The notes under the pieces: generated by a model | What the model was told of the DNA's origin: nothing | The model's input: the letters and a program-made list of their open reading frames with translations, nothing else | Databases searched by the model: none | Program-made: the position numbers and the translations under genes | NCBI GenBank assembly: GCA_036386415.1 | Contig: DASVVT010000064.1 | Span: 62,001 to 126,000 of the forward strand | Reading direction: 5' to 3' | Origin: DASVVT01 sp036386415 | GTDB taxonomy: Bacteria > Acidobacteriota > Blastocatellia > Pyrinomonadales > Pyrinomonadaceae | Length of the DNA: 64,000 nt | Shown here: positions 48,251 to 57,921 of the stretch, one piece after another | Layout: each line of letters starts with the position of its first letter | Numbering within the stretch: position 1 is the stretch's first letter

Positions 48251-49354
48251 ATGAACTGGCAGCAAAGAATAGTCTCCGGCTTGAAGAGTCGTCTGTCGAA
48301 CTTCTGGCTCTTGCAGTTGTTCGGCTGGGCGGCCTACGGGCTGATGATCTACATCACATTTTTGCCCGTGTTGCCTTCAGAAGCCAGCCTGGCGAGGCTG
48401 TTCCGCGTCAAGCTGGTTCGCGCCACGATAGGGTTTCTGCTGACCTCCGTCCTGCACTATATCTATCGGCGCTGCCGTCGGAGTGCGTTCGGTTTCGGCT
48501 CGATTGCCGTGGTGTCTGTGGTCTGCTCGGCGCTGTTCGGGTGTCTCTGGGTGGTCTGCGCCAACCTCTACCTGTGGACGAGCGATCCCGCCAGCTTCCA
48601 TTTGGAGAAGAGTCTCGCGGGAGCGCCCCGTGAAGCGCTCGACTACGCATCAATCGTCCTGGCATGGAGCGCCCTGTATTTCGGCATCAAGTACTGGCAG
48701 GACTCGCAACGGGAGCGCGAGCGCACACTCGAAGCCAGCGCGCTCGCCAACCAGGCGCAGCTCGATATGCTGCGTTACCAACTGAACCCGCACTTCCTCT
48801 TCAACGCGCTCAATTCCTTGCGCGCCTCTATAGACGAAGACCCGCAGCGCGCCAAAAGGATGGTCACGGAGTTCTCGGAGTTTCTGCGCTACACGCTCTT
48901 GAACGACGCTTCACTACAGGTCACGCTTCGAGAAGAGGTCGAGGCCATACGCAACTATCTGGCGATTGAAAAGATCAGGTTTGAAGATAAGCTGCAAGTG
49001 ACGTTCGACATCGAGCCCGCCGCCGAAGAGTTTCCATTGCCCGGATTTCTCATCCACCCGCTCGTCGAGAATGCGATCAAATACGGTATGCACGCCGGGC
49101 AGACGCCGCTCGTCATACATCTCGTGGCGCGCTCCAACGGCAGCCACTCTCTTCAAGTCGAAGTGGCGAACACGGGGCGCTGGGTCGAAGCGAGCGCCGC
49201 AGACGACCTCAACCACTCGAACGGGACGGGGACGGGGCTACGCAATATTCGTCGAAGATTGGAGCAGCATTTTCCCGGACAGAGCTCCTTCAAGATAGGC
49301 GAGCAGGAGGGCTGGATTCGCGCCCGGATAAAGATAGACAGGTCTGTGGCTTAA
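48251..49354 (+). CDS. LytS/YehU-type sensor histidine kinase
   Basis: About 367 residues from ATG 48251 (a TTG at 48218 is the only upstream start). An N-terminal membrane part has four hydrophobic helices (about 10-140). His_kinase domain: MLRYQLNPHFLFNALNSL with His181, then the ATPase pattern HPLVENAIKYGMHAG and NGTGTGLRNIRRRL. It phosphorylates a LytTR regulator, and that gene lies 6 bp downstream. The input signal is unknown. A tandem TTGACGA repeat lies just upstream of the start. Confidence 0.9.
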   Translation: MNWQQRIVSGLKSRLSNFWLLQLFGWAAYGLMIYITFLPVLPSEASLARLFRVKLVRATIGFLLTSVLHYIYRRCRRSAFGFGSIAVVSVVCSALFGCLWVVCANLYLWTSDPASFHLEKSLAGAPREALDYASIVLAWSALYFGIKYWQDSQRERERTLEASALANQAQLDMLRYQLNPHFLFNALNSLRASIDEDPQRAKRMVTEFSEFLRYTLLNDASLQVTLREEVEAIRNYLAIEKIRFEDKLQVTFDIEPAAEEFPLPGFLIHPLVENAIKYGMHAGQTPLVIHLVARSNGSHSLQVEVANTGRWVEASAADDLNHSNGTGTGLRNIRRRLEQHFPGQSSFKIGEQEGWIRARIKIDRSVA

Positions 49355-49360
49355 AGCAGC

Positions 49361-50089
49361 ATGGCAGGCGAATTCAAAGCGATCATCGTGGACGACGAGC
49401 GGCTCGCGCGCCGCGAGCTTCGCCTGATGTTGCGCGATCATACGGAGATCGAGGTCGCGGGAGAGGCCGAAGGGGTCGCAAGCGCGCTTGAGCTGATCAG
49501 AGAGGTCAAGCCGCAAGTGGTATTCCTGGACATTCAAATGCCCGGCGAATCCGGTTTTGATCTCCTCGAAAGAAGCGAAGCGAGGTTCAAGGTCATCTTC
49601 GTGACGGCCTTCGACGCCCACGCCATCCGCGCATTCGAGGTCAACGCGCTCGACTACCTGCTCAAGCCGATCAACCCTGAGCGCCTCGCACGCGCCCTTG
49701 AGCGTCTCGCTTCAAGCGCCAGCCAGCCCGAAAGCCCCACCTTGAGGAAGCTGGAGTATGAGGATCGACTCTTTATCGACACGAATGAGCGTTCGGGCTT
49801 TCTCAAGCTCAGCACCGTCGAATGCATCTGCGGAGCCGGAGACTATTCGGAAGTCTTCACTGCCGACGGGAAGAAGATTCTCGTGCTCAAGTCGCTGAAG
49901 GAATGGGAGGAGCGTCTTCCCGAAAGATATTTTTCGCGCATCCATCGTTCCACCATCATCAATCTGGAATACGTGGACAAGATAGAGAACTGGTTCAACC
50001 GCTCCTATCGAATCTATCTGCGCAAGATCGAAGAGCCCTTCATCATGAGCCGCAGGTATGCCGTGCGGCTCAAACTGAAGTTCGGCTGA
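49361..50089 (+). CDS. LytTR-family response regulator
   Basis: 242 residues. Receiver domain with FLDIQMPGESG (Asp57), DDE near the N-terminus and the conserved FVTAFDAHAIRAFEV. The C-terminal LytTR DNA-binding domain (about 140-242) has the typical HRSTIINLEYVDKIENWFN and SRRYAVRLK. It pairs with the LytS-type kinase 6 bp upstream. Its target genes cannot be read from this window. Confidence 0.92.
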   Translation: MAGEFKAIIVDDERLARRELRLMLRDHTEIEVAGEAEGVASALELIREVKPQVVFLDIQMPGESGFDLLERSEARFKVIFVTAFDAHAIRAFEVNALDYLLKPINPERLARALERLASSASQPESPTLRKLEYEDRLFIDTNERSGFLKLSTVECICGAGDYSEVFTADGKKILVLKSLKEWEERLPERYFSRIHRSTIINLEYVDKIENWFNRSYRIYLRKIEEPFIMSRRYAVRLKLKFG

Positions 50090-50126
50090 GTAATACCAGA
50101 TTGCAGAATGAAAAGAAGGCGGGGGA

Positions 50127-50242
50127 CGATCCACGAAACAACACGAAGCAACACGAACAAGCGATTCGTGTCGCTTCGTGTGAGTTAGTGGAAAGGTTTT
50201 CGCCGCCTTCGCTGATGACCGGATCGAGTTATCAAAGACCAT
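50127..50242. mobile_element. R4 MITE-like element, partial copy
   Basis: Inverse orientation of 20716-20900: contains CACGAAACAACACGAAGC and the TIR end ATCGAGTTATCAAAGACCAT. It lacks the other TIR and the outer 12 bp. Confidence 0.85.
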
Positions 50243-50298
50243 CAGCACCGGGCTATGATCGCTCAGTCCCTACGGGACTTCTCAAACAGCTTCTGATC
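50243..50298. mobile_element. R5 element end fragment
   Basis: Matches the right end of 29189-29416: CTATGATCGCTCAGTCCC, the palindromic core, then CTCAAACAGCTTCTGAT. It abuts the R4 fragment directly. Confidence 0.85.
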
Positions 50299-50543
50299 GG
50301 TCACGGCCTCTTTTTCGGTCAAAATGGGTGACTGGTTCTCTTCACTTTGACCGGCCTGAGGGACGCACCTCCCTGTCGCTGAGCGCCCGAACCCCGAATA
50401 TCTCCAATAAAATCAAGGGACTGACTTTTCTTCCCATCTGGCATCAAGGTTGCTGTTTGGTTCTGTCAGGTAGAGTTGCCCCGCCTGCCTGAGCAATCGC
50501 TATTAAATTTCAGCCTCAAGCAACGTTAGATATCATTTGCATC
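50299..50543. other. Intergenic region before the GGDEF-EAL gene
   Basis: An inverted repeat CGGTCAAA..TTTGACCG lies near 50317-50362. No clear promoter or c-di-GMP riboswitch was found. Confidence 0.4.
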
Positions 50544-53033
50544 ATGGAAACTGTAGACAATCGACGTTTTCCGCAGAATCTGCTGCGCTTTGTCATCGCT
50601 CTGGGAATCGTGGGCATACTCTTCTCTTTGTACCGCCTGCCTGTTTCTAAGCTCGGCATCCCATTCCTGATCCTGACCCTGATCAGTACGGGAGCGGGGG
50701 CGCGTTTCTCCCATCGGTTGTCGCAAGGCTCGCGACACATCATGATGGCAGAGAGTTTCGCCTTTCTCGCCTTGCTACTCTTAGGCGGCGAAGTGGCCGT
50801 CCTGTTCGCAGGCTGCGTGGCGCTGTGCCTGTCATTCAGATTCAGCCAGAATAAGACGGGGCTGATGTTCGACGCGGCGGTCGCCAGCCTGTCCACTCTC
50901 CTCATCTATGGCGCGCTCGTGCTGGCCCTCGGCACCGTTGATGATCTGGCTCGGACAGCCTCCATCCTCGATCTCGTCAAAGCGGTCTCGATTGCGGCGT
51001 TGATCCAGTCGGTCATCAACTCCACGGTGGTCGCCATCGGCGGAGCATACAAGATCAAACAGTCCGTGTGGCTGACGTGGATCAGAAACTTCAGCCAGGC
51101 ATCTCTCGTCTACCTCGTCGGAGCAGTCGCCGCCAGCCTCCTCGCCCTCATCGCGGGCACAGTCGGGTTCAATGCCTTCATGGCGATCACGGTCGTCATC
51201 ACCACCGTTGATGGCGCGTACCGCATGTACCTGAACAACACTTACCTGAACGATGCACAGCCGGAAGAACGCAGCTCCTCTCTCAAAGATAATTCGGATC
51301 GATTTCGCAGCGCCTTCGACCACGCCGCCATCGGCATGGCGCTCGTCTCTTCCGAAGGACGCTGGCTTCAGGTCAACCGCTCGCTCTGTGAGATTCTGGG
51401 CTATTCGGAGCGCGAGCTGATGGGGACGGACTTTCTGACGATCACCAACCCTGACGACATCTCGTCTGCCCTGGCGAACATAGAGCACTTGCTCAAAGGC
51501 AAAGTCCCCACCTTCCAGATGGAGAAGCGCTACATACATAAGGAAGGGCACGATGTCTGGGTGCATTGGAGCGTCTCGCTGGCGCGTAATATTCACAGTG
51601 AATCGGTGCACCTGATCTTCCAGATTCAGGACATCACAGACCGCAAGCAGGCCGAGCAACAACTCCACCACGATGCCTTCCATGATGTGCTGACCGGGTT
51701 GCCGAATCGCGCGCTCTTCATGGATCACCTCAACCTGGCGATTGCCCGCGCGCAGCGGCGCGAAGACCAGATGTTCGCAGTCCTCTATTTAGACCTGGAT
51801 CGATTCAAAGTCATCAACGACAGCCTCGGCCACATGATCGGCGACCAGTTGCTGGTCGAGATCGCACGCCGCCTCGACGGGTGCCTGCGACCGGGCGACA
51901 CCGTGGCGCGTCTCGGAGGCGACGAGTTCACCGTCCTAATCGATGACATCAAAGACGAGGGCGAGGCCATCTATGTTGCAGAGAGAATCAAGAAGGAACT
52001 AGCCAAGCCTTTCAACCTGAGCGGACGCGAAGTGTTCACCACCTTAAGCATCGGCATCGCTCCGAGCACAACGGGCTACGAGCGCGCCGAAGACATGCTG
52101 CGCGACGCAGACACGGCCATGTATCGCGCCAAATCCATGGGCAAAGCGCGACACGAAATCTTCGACAAGGCGATGCACGCACGCGCCATCAACCTCCTTC
52201 AACTGGAGACGGATCTGCGCAAGGCCATAGAGCATCAGGAATTCTTCATTCAGTACCAGCCGATTGTCGATCTGGACAACTTCAACCTGCGCGGGTTCGA
52301 GGCGCTCGTGCGCTGGCGTCATCCTGAGCGCGGCTTCATCTCTCCGATAGACTTCATCCCGGTCGCCGAAGAGACGGGCATGATTATTCAGATCGGCGAA
52401 TGGGTCTTGAGAGAAGCATGTCGGCAGATAAAGCGCTGGCAGGTGGTCTTCCCCTCCGACCCGCCGCTCTTCATCAGCGTCAATCTTTCGGGCAAACAGT
52501 TCACGCAGGTAGACCTCATACACGAGGTCGCCTACATCCTGAGCGAAACCAAGATCGACCCGCACAGTCTCAAGCTTGAGATTACCGAAAGCATGGTCAT
52601 GGAGAACATCGAGGCGGCCACGGAGATGCTCGAAGAACTGCGCGCGCTCGGAGTTCAGCTCAGCATAGACGATTTCGGCACGGGCTACTCCTCTTTGAGC
52701 TACCTGCACCGCTTCCCCATCGACACGCTCAAGATCGACCGCTCGTTCGTCACACAGATGTCGGAGAACAACGAGAACGCAGAGATCGTCCGCACCATCG
52801 TCATGCTGGCGCAAAACTTAGGCATGGATGTGGTCGCAGAAGGCGTGGAGACGAACGAACAACTGGCGCTGCTGCGCAAGCTGGGGTGCGAGAACGGCCA
52901 GGGCTATTTCTTCTCCAAGCCCCTGGACGTGGCGGGCGCGGAGAAGATCATCGCCGACACTTATACCTTCTCAGCGCCAGCACTTAATCTCAATAATCAT
53001 CAGCCGGCACGAAAGGTTGTGCTGGTGGCATAA
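50544..53033 (+). CDS. Membrane PAS-GGDEF-EAL cyclic-di-GMP enzyme
   Basis: 829 residues. An N-terminal membrane sensor with about six helices (15-225) of uncertain type. PAS module about 250-375. GGDEF domain: RPGD (inhibitory-site RxxD) five residues before the intact GGDEF at 458-462. EAL domain begins at 586 (EALVRW), with IDDFGTGYSSLSYL, EGVETNEQ and GQGYFFSKPL, so both cyclase and phosphodiesterase motifs look intact. It makes or breaks c-di-GMP in response to an unknown signal. No Shine-Dalgarno is evident. Confidence 0.93.
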   Translation: METVDNRRFPQNLLRFVIALGIVGILFSLYRLPVSKLGIPFLILTLISTGAGARFSHRLSQGSRHIMMAESFAFLALLLLGGEVAVLFAGCVALCLSFRFSQNKTGLMFDAAVASLSTLLIYGALVLALGTVDDLARTASILDLVKAVSIAALIQSVINSTVVAIGGAYKIKQSVWLTWIRNFSQASLVYLVGAVAASLLALIAGTVGFNAFMAITVVITTVDGAYRMYLNNTYLNDAQPEERSSSLKDNSDRFRSAFDHAAIGMALVSSEGRWLQVNRSLCEILGYSERELMGTDFLTITNPDDISSALANIEHLLKGKVPTFQMEKRYIHKEGHDVWVHWSVSLARNIHSESVHLIFQIQDITDRKQAEQQLHHDAFHDVLTGLPNRALFMDHLNLAIARAQRREDQMFAVLYLDLDRFKVINDSLGHMIGDQLLVEIARRLDGCLRPGDTVARLGGDEFTVLIDDIKDEGEAIYVAERIKKELAKPFNLSGREVFTTLSIGIAPSTTGYERAEDMLRDADTAMYRAKSMGKARHEIFDKAMHARAINLLQLETDLRKAIEHQEFFIQYQPIVDLDNFNLRGFEALVRWRHPERGFISPIDFIPVAEETGMIIQIGEWVLREACRQIKRWQVVFPSDPPLFISVNLSGKQFTQVDLIHEVAYILSETKIDPHSLKLEITESMVMENIEAATEMLEELRALGVQLSIDDFGTGYSSLSYLHRFPIDTLKIDRSFVTQMSENNENAEIVRTIVMLAQNLGMDVVAEGVETNEQLALLRKLGCENGQGYFFSKPLDVAGAEKIIADTYTFSAPALNLNNHQPARKVVLVA

Positions 53034-53247
53034 GCGATGGGATGACTTTGCGCGAAGCCCGGGGCAAGCCCCCGAAGCGGCTGCTCTTGAAGGGCAAGTT
53101 AAACGTCTCATTCTACTGTGATTGGCTGTTATGGCGTGTTCGCTCTGCCTATCCAGAATTGACATTAAAGCCATAGAGAAACGAACTTATAAGCATCATT
53201 GAACGTTATCATAAAGGGTAATATGGATTGCCTTGATGATGATTTCA

Positions 53248-54036
53248 ATGAAACGTCTTAATATTCTCAGCATTTCTCTGGCCGCCGCCGTGCTCCTCGT
53301 TCCAGCCTCAAATGGCCTGGCTCAAGGCAAGAAGGCGCGCGGCGCTGCCAGGTCACAAAAAGAGCAGATTCAGACCGAAACCCCGCAGTCCAAGCCCAAG
53401 AGTGATCTGGTCAGGTCTGCGGAGCTTTATAAATCGAGCCTCCAGGACCTGCTCGTCGTGCGCGAGGAGGCCGTCAAGAAAGGCTCCGAGCAGTTAGTCA
53501 GGTTAAAGGAACTCTACAGGGACGGCATTATCTCAAGGCTGGCTCTTGAGGAGAGCGAGAAAGCGCTCGCAGACCTGGAGGGCAGGGCTGAAGAGGTGCG
53601 CCGGAAAATAGAGCTGACAAATCAGTTGATCGCCGAAGCCAACGCCGAAGCGGAAGGGGCGGACGCCTCATACCCACTGGTATTGAACACGGCTGATTCT
53701 AAACTCCGAAAGGTCGCCTACTTTCGTTACGACGGCACGGGGAACTGGTCGCTCAAAGGTGCGGCGCAGGTTGAGGACTTCTTTGTGAAGAGGTTTGGGA
53801 GGCGTTTGCCGGTCAGCGCCTTAGGCCAGTCAGACCTGCATAACCGTTGGGGATACGATCATCGCGAGGCGATGGATGTCGGGCTGCATCCTGACAGCGC
53901 CGAAGGCCAGGCGCTCATGGCTTACTTGCAGAGCGCCGGAATACCCTTCATGGCCTTTCGTCGCGCCGTGCCCGGTTCCGCGACAGGCCCCCACATACAC
54001 ATTGGCCGTCCCTCGCACAGAACCTCCGCGCGATAA
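53248..54036 (+). CDS. Secreted coiled-coil protein with M15-like C-terminus
   Basis: About 262 residues from ATG 53248. Signal peptide about 1-26. A coiled coil at about 55-140 (SSLQDLLVVREEAVKKGSEQ; EKALADLEGRAEEVRRKIEL). The C-terminus has LHNRWGYDHREAMDVGLHPD and GPHIHIGRPS: HxxxxxD-type and HxH positions typical of zinc D-Ala-D-Ala/peptidoglycan M15-like peptidases, with a short overall domain. Activity is inferred. Convergent with the pepP gene, separated by a hairpin at 54046-54109. Confidence 0.7.
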   Translation: MKRLNILSISLAAAVLLVPASNGLAQGKKARGAARSQKEQIQTETPQSKPKSDLVRSAELYKSSLQDLLVVREEAVKKGSEQLVRLKELYRDGIISRLALEESEKALADLEGRAEEVRRKIELTNQLIAEANAEAEGADASYPLVLNTADSKLRKVAYFRYDGTGNWSLKGAAQVEDFFVKRFGRRLPVSALGQSDLHNRWGYDHREAMDVGLHPDSAEGQALMAYLQSAGIPFMAFRRAVPGSATGPHIHIGRPSHRTSAR

Positions 54037-54045
54037 GAAAAGAAT

Positions 54046-54109
54046 CTCACGCAAAGGCGCTAAGAAGAAGCAACCGTCTTCTTAGCGCCTTTGCGTCTTT
54101 GCGTGAGGT
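54046..54109. terminator. Bidirectional hairpin between convergent genes
   Basis: CTCACGCAAAGGCGCTAAGA and its near-complement around AGCAACC. It is related to R1 (CGCAAAGG) but shorter and with a different arm. Its place between the convergent stop codons (54036 and 54111) fits a terminator. Confidence 0.75.
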
Positions 54110-54110
54110 C

Positions 54111-55487
54111 TTAGTTTGTGCCGACCCCCTTCTGCTTGATTAAGGAGTAGACCTCGTCGATCTCTGCGGGCACGCCAGCCGTCAGATTTACAGCCCCCGT
54201 CGGCGTGATGAGCACTGTGTCTTCCAGCCGCATGTGTATCTTCTGATCTCGCATTTCGAGGAGCGGCTCGACATTGAAGATGACTCCGGGCTCGAAGGTG
54301 CGCGCGGGGTCGGACGCATTGACATCATGCACGGAGATGCCGACGTGATGGCCTATGTAGCGTCCCAGCGCCAGGAACTCCTTGTGAAAGCCGTGCTTCT
54401 TGTAGACCTCTTCGGCAACCTCTCTCAGCTTGTTGACCGTCAGTCCGGGTTTCATCGCACTGATGACGGCGTTGCGCGCTTCCAGGATGCAGCGGTACAT
54501 CTTCTCCTGTTCGGGTGTGAAGCGGCCTGAGACAGGCCAGGTGCGTGTAATATCGGAGACGTAGTAATCGTAGTCAGCTCCGTAGTCCATCAGGACGACA
54601 TCCCCTGACTGCATCCGGCGTCGGTTGGCCGTGTAGTGCCAGGTGACTGTATTCGGCCCTGAAGCGACGATGGGCGTGAAGGCATCGCCGCGCGCGCCAA
54701 GCTTCGTATTAACGAAACGCGCCGCAGCCTCCACTTCATACTCGTACATGCCGGGATGCGTGCCCCTGATGGCCGCCTTGATCGCCTCCGCGCCGATGCG
54801 ACCGCTCTCGCGCATACGCTCCACCTCGTAAGGAGACTTGACCCAGCGCAGGTCGTCCAGGAGAGGATTGACATCAACCAACGCAAGATTAGGAACCCAC
54901 TGTTGGATCAGACTGACGGCTTGCTTGGTTTCGGGAATAGCGCGGTAGATAGGATGATGCATGTACCTTAACTCGTATTCCTGCATCTCCCCGCGCGCAT
55001 TTTCAAGATTGTCCTGCGGGGTGATTGGAACGTAGAGCTTCCTGGCATCCTTGACCAGATAGGTGAGCACGCCGAAAAAGTTTTCGAGAGGGATAAGTCC
55101 CGTCAGACCATAAAGCTCCTTTGCGTTCTCGACCTGCCAGATGCCCGGGCCTTCAATGTTGACTCTTCCTTCCGGTCGTTTATGGGCGAAGAGGAAGGTC
55201 TGCCGCTTCGCCCCGACCAGCACGAGCACGGCGTCCTCCTCCTCTATGCCGGTCAGGTAGTAGAAGTCCGGCGACTGGCGAAACTTCACGGGGTATATCT
55301 GACCACGGGCGGCGAAGATGATGCCGACGCCGTCCGCGATCTTCTCAAACAGCTTTGCGCGTCGCGCGGCAAACTCGCTCTTATTGAAAGGCTGCTGCTC
55401 TTGCGAGAAAACGTCTGGAGATAGGGCAAGCGCGACGAGCGCGATGATGATGAATCGCCGGAAGCCGAAACAAGCTTTAGAGCGCAT
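54111..55487 (-). CDS. Secreted Xaa-Pro aminopeptidase (M24B)
   Basis: 458 residues. Signal peptide about 1-28. AMP_N-type domain about 35-180 (FAARRAKLFEKIADGVGIIF), then the pita-bread domain with metal ligands VLMDYGADYDYYVSDITRTW (Asp, Asp), RYIGHHVGISVHDV (His), VIFNVEPLLEM (Glu) and MRLEDTVLIT (Glu). It removes N-terminal residues before proline in the periplasm or outside. It follows an M28 peptidase on the same strand with R1 copy i between them. It is of the PepP type but exported, so I give no symbol. Confidence 0.92.
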   Translation of the reverse strand: MRSKACFGFRRFIIIALVALALSPDVFSQEQQPFNKSEFAARRAKLFEKIADGVGIIFAARGQIYPVKFRQSPDFYYLTGIEEEDAVLVLVGAKRQTFLFAHKRPEGRVNIEGPGIWQVENAKELYGLTGLIPLENFFGVLTYLVKDARKLYVPITPQDNLENARGEMQEYELRYMHHPIYRAIPETKQAVSLIQQWVPNLALVDVNPLLDDLRWVKSPYEVERMRESGRIGAEAIKAAIRGTHPGMYEYEVEAAARFVNTKLGARGDAFTPIVASGPNTVTWHYTANRRRMQSGDVVLMDYGADYDYYVSDITRTWPVSGRFTPEQEKMYRCILEARNAVISAMKPGLTVNKLREVAEEVYKKHGFHKEFLALGRYIGHHVGISVHDVNASDPARTFEPGVIFNVEPLLEMRDQKIHMRLEDTVLITPTGAVNLTAGVPAEIDEVYSLIKQKGVGTN

Positions 55488-55538
55488 CAGGGTTTTACTC
55501 CTTCCAGATCGAATGGTATTTCTTATGAACTGAAAACA

Positions 55539-55633
55539 TTAAACGCAAAGGGCGCAAAGTCTGTTCGCAAAGAGCGCAGAGAAAACCTTTTTTATCCTTT
55601 GCGTCTTCTCCTTTGCGTCCTTTGCGTTTAATT
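55539..55633. repeat. R1 palindromic repeat, copy i
   Basis: Arms TTAAACGCAAAGGGCGCAAA and complement. The right end contains the stop codon of the M28 peptidase gene. Confidence 0.85.
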
Positions 55634-57328
55634 CCTTGTCACCTCGAACGGCAACTGCTTATCGACGCGTGGGCGCTGCGTTGCGCTCGCCAGTTCCAGC
55701 GCGGTCGCATAGATTGTGCGCGTAACCTTCTCCATCTGCTGAAAGTCTATCTTCTCAACCGAGTCCGACGGCCTGTGATAGTCCTCGTGGTCGCCGTCCA
55801 TGTAGAAGATGATCGGCACACCTTTGCGCGCGTAGTTGAAGTGATCCGAGCGGTAGAAGTACTGTTCGGGGTCTTTTGGATCATCAAACTTGTAATTGAA
55901 GCCTAGATTCAGGTACGAGCGGTTGACCCTCTCGCTCAGCTCGCCAAGCTCCGTGCTCATCATCTTCGAGCCGATGACGAAGACCTCGTTCGGCTTCGTC
56001 AGATTATTATTGGCCGGGTTGGCATCGCCCGTGGGGCGGCTTCTCCCGATCATGTCTATGTTGAGCTGTGCGACGATCTGCTTGAGCGGAACGGTCGGGT
56101 ATTCCGTGAAATACTGCGAGCCCCAGAGCCCCTTCTCCTCGCCGCAGTGCCAGACGAAGAGGATTGAGCGCTTGGGGCGCGCGCCCCTGGCAAACGCCTC
56201 GGCCATCATGAGCACGGCGACCGTTCCCGAGCCGTCGTCGTCCGCGCCGTTGTAGATGATGTCCGTGTCTGTCTTGTCTTTCGGCGGAAAGCGGTGCGGG
56301 TCTTCTATGTTCGATCCCTTGCCGACGTGATCGTAGTGCGCGCCGATGGCGACGTACTCGTTCCTGAGCGCGGGGTCGCTGCCTTCTAGCCGTGCCAGGA
56401 CGTTCTGCGTCCACAGGGTTTCCTGACGGGTGGCGACCATGAAGCTCACCTTCTTCTCGCGGCTCAGCTCGAAAGGCTGAGCCTGATCGCTGGTCTCGCG
56501 TTTGAGTATGATTTCGGCCTGCTTCTCTCCCTGAAAGAGCGCGGCGGCCATACGGTCTGAGATGGCGATGATGGGCATCTGCGACGCATCCGGCTTGATG
56601 AATTTTTTGACTTGAAGCGTGCCCGTCTCCGTGACGACGCGGCGCGTCTGCTGCCAGTTAGCCACAGCCTGCGCGCTCGGAATATAGATCAGACCTTTCG
56701 CACCGTGCGCCCGCGCATAGTCTATAGGGTTTGCCCAATCCACGCCCTGCTTGCCCGTCAGGTCTGTGAAGGCCAGCCCTTTGGGAAAACCGCCGAGCGC
56801 CACCACGATCTTATCTTTCACGTCGATGTTCTGATACGGGTTGAGGTTCTTAGACTTGACCAGCCAGCCGTGGCTGACGAAGACGAGCGGGGCGCTGGCC
56901 GTTCCCGCAATCGGCTGCGCGATCAAGTCTTCGCCAAAGCTGAAGGATTGACCATTCACTTCGGCACGCGTCCCCTGAGCGTCAACCTTCGTGCGACGCA
57001 GCGCTATGCGCTGGTAATACGTGCCGTCGTCTCCGGCGGGCTTGACGCCCCACTGCTTGAGATGGTCTGCGATATACTTCGCAGCCGTATCCAACCCTGC
57101 GGACGGCGTATCGCGGCCTTCCAATTCATCGGAAGCGATGAAGGCCAGGTAATCCTTCATCCTCGTCGCCGTAATGTAGTCTGCGTTGCCGGGCGCGACG
57201 GGCGCTGTAGTCGCCCTCGCCGCTGCCGTGGCCGTATGATCTCCGGCGCTCGTCTGCGCGTAAAAGGCCGGAACCGTTGCGGCGAGCGCCGCGATCAGCA
57301 ATATGCTCAGCAATCTATTCTTTTTCAT
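55628..57328 (-). CDS. Secreted M28 family peptidase
   Basis: About 566 residues from ATG 57328 (AGGTG 8 nt upstream; GTG 57337 is the alternative). Signal peptide about 1-22. A PA-like insert lies within 140-300. The M28 zinc site is complete: AIGAHYDHVG, NGADDDGSGTVAVL, CGEEKGLWGS, LNIDMIGR and YRSDHFNYARKGVP. It removes residues from peptide N-termini. The stop codon is inside R1 copy i. Confidence 0.92.
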   Translation of the reverse strand: MKKNRLLSILLIAALAATVPAFYAQTSAGDHTATAAARATTAPVAPGNADYITATRMKDYLAFIASDELEGRDTPSAGLDTAAKYIADHLKQWGVKPAGDDGTYYQRIALRRTKVDAQGTRAEVNGQSFSFGEDLIAQPIAGTASAPLVFVSHGWLVKSKNLNPYQNIDVKDKIVVALGGFPKGLAFTDLTGKQGVDWANPIDYARAHGAKGLIYIPSAQAVANWQQTRRVVTETGTLQVKKFIKPDASQMPIIAISDRMAAALFQGEKQAEIILKRETSDQAQPFELSREKKVSFMVATRQETLWTQNVLARLEGSDPALRNEYVAIGAHYDHVGKGSNIEDPHRFPPKDKTDTDIIYNGADDDGSGTVAVLMMAEAFARGARPKRSILFVWHCGEEKGLWGSQYFTEYPTVPLKQIVAQLNIDMIGRSRPTGDANPANNNLTKPNEVFVIGSKMMSTELGELSERVNRSYLNLGFNYKFDDPKDPEQYFYRSDHFNYARKGVPIIFYMDGDHEDYHRPSDSVEKIDFQQMEKVTRTIYATALELASATQRPRVDKQLPFEVTRN

Positions 57329-57578
57329 AGCTTCCACACCTGATGTTTGTTTGAGACCGGAGCGCCAGGGGGCGGCGCAACTTTAATTTCGCTATTGACT
57401 CACACTTACCATACGTTCCAGCCTGGCAGCACTGTTTCAATAAAGTCCTCAACACAGCCTCAAGCTTCTCTCAGAGTTTTCTCATCGGGAAAAATTACTT
57501 GAGAGTACAACTTACGCCCTTTTATTGGTATCCTTTGTATGTAGGACAAAAGGATTTTCCTGAGAGTTGATGTGCGTT

Positions 57579-57905
57579 ATGCCGGAACGTGATTTCGAGC
57601 TTGAAGATGCGGTCGTCGCCGAAGAGAAGACCACGCTCAAGAAGCCTCCGCTCTACAAGGTCTTGCTTCATAACGACGATTTTACGACGATGGAGTTTGT
57701 CATCTACGTCCTTCAGACAGTCTTCCAGCATAACGAGAGCGATGCCGTACACATCATGCTCAGTGTGCATCACGCCGGAATCGGCGTGGCCGGTGTCTAT
57801 ACCTATGAAGTCGCAGAGATGAAAGCGGAGAAGGTGAAAACGCTGGCCGAAGCCAACGAGTACCCGCTGCTGTGCACCGTTGAAGAAGCGGAAGCGAGCG
57901 AGTAA
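57579..57905 (+). CDS. clpS: ATP-dependent Clp protease adaptor
   Basis: About 108 residues from ATG 57579 (ATG 57570 is also possible). Core PPLYKVLLHNDDFTTMEFVIYVLQTVF, with NDD and the Met of the binding pocket, and AVHIMLSVHHAGIGVAGVYTYEVAE, all classic ClpS. It delivers proteins with N-degrons to ClpAP. It is followed by clpA, with R1 copy h in the gap. Confidence 0.96.
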   Translation: MPERDFELEDAVVAEEKTTLKKPPLYKVLLHNDDFTTMEFVIYVLQTVFQHNESDAVHIMLSVHHAGIGVAGVYTYEVAEMKAEKVKTLAEANEYPLLCTVEEAEASE

Positions 57906-57921
57906 ATTGCTCTTTCAGCGA

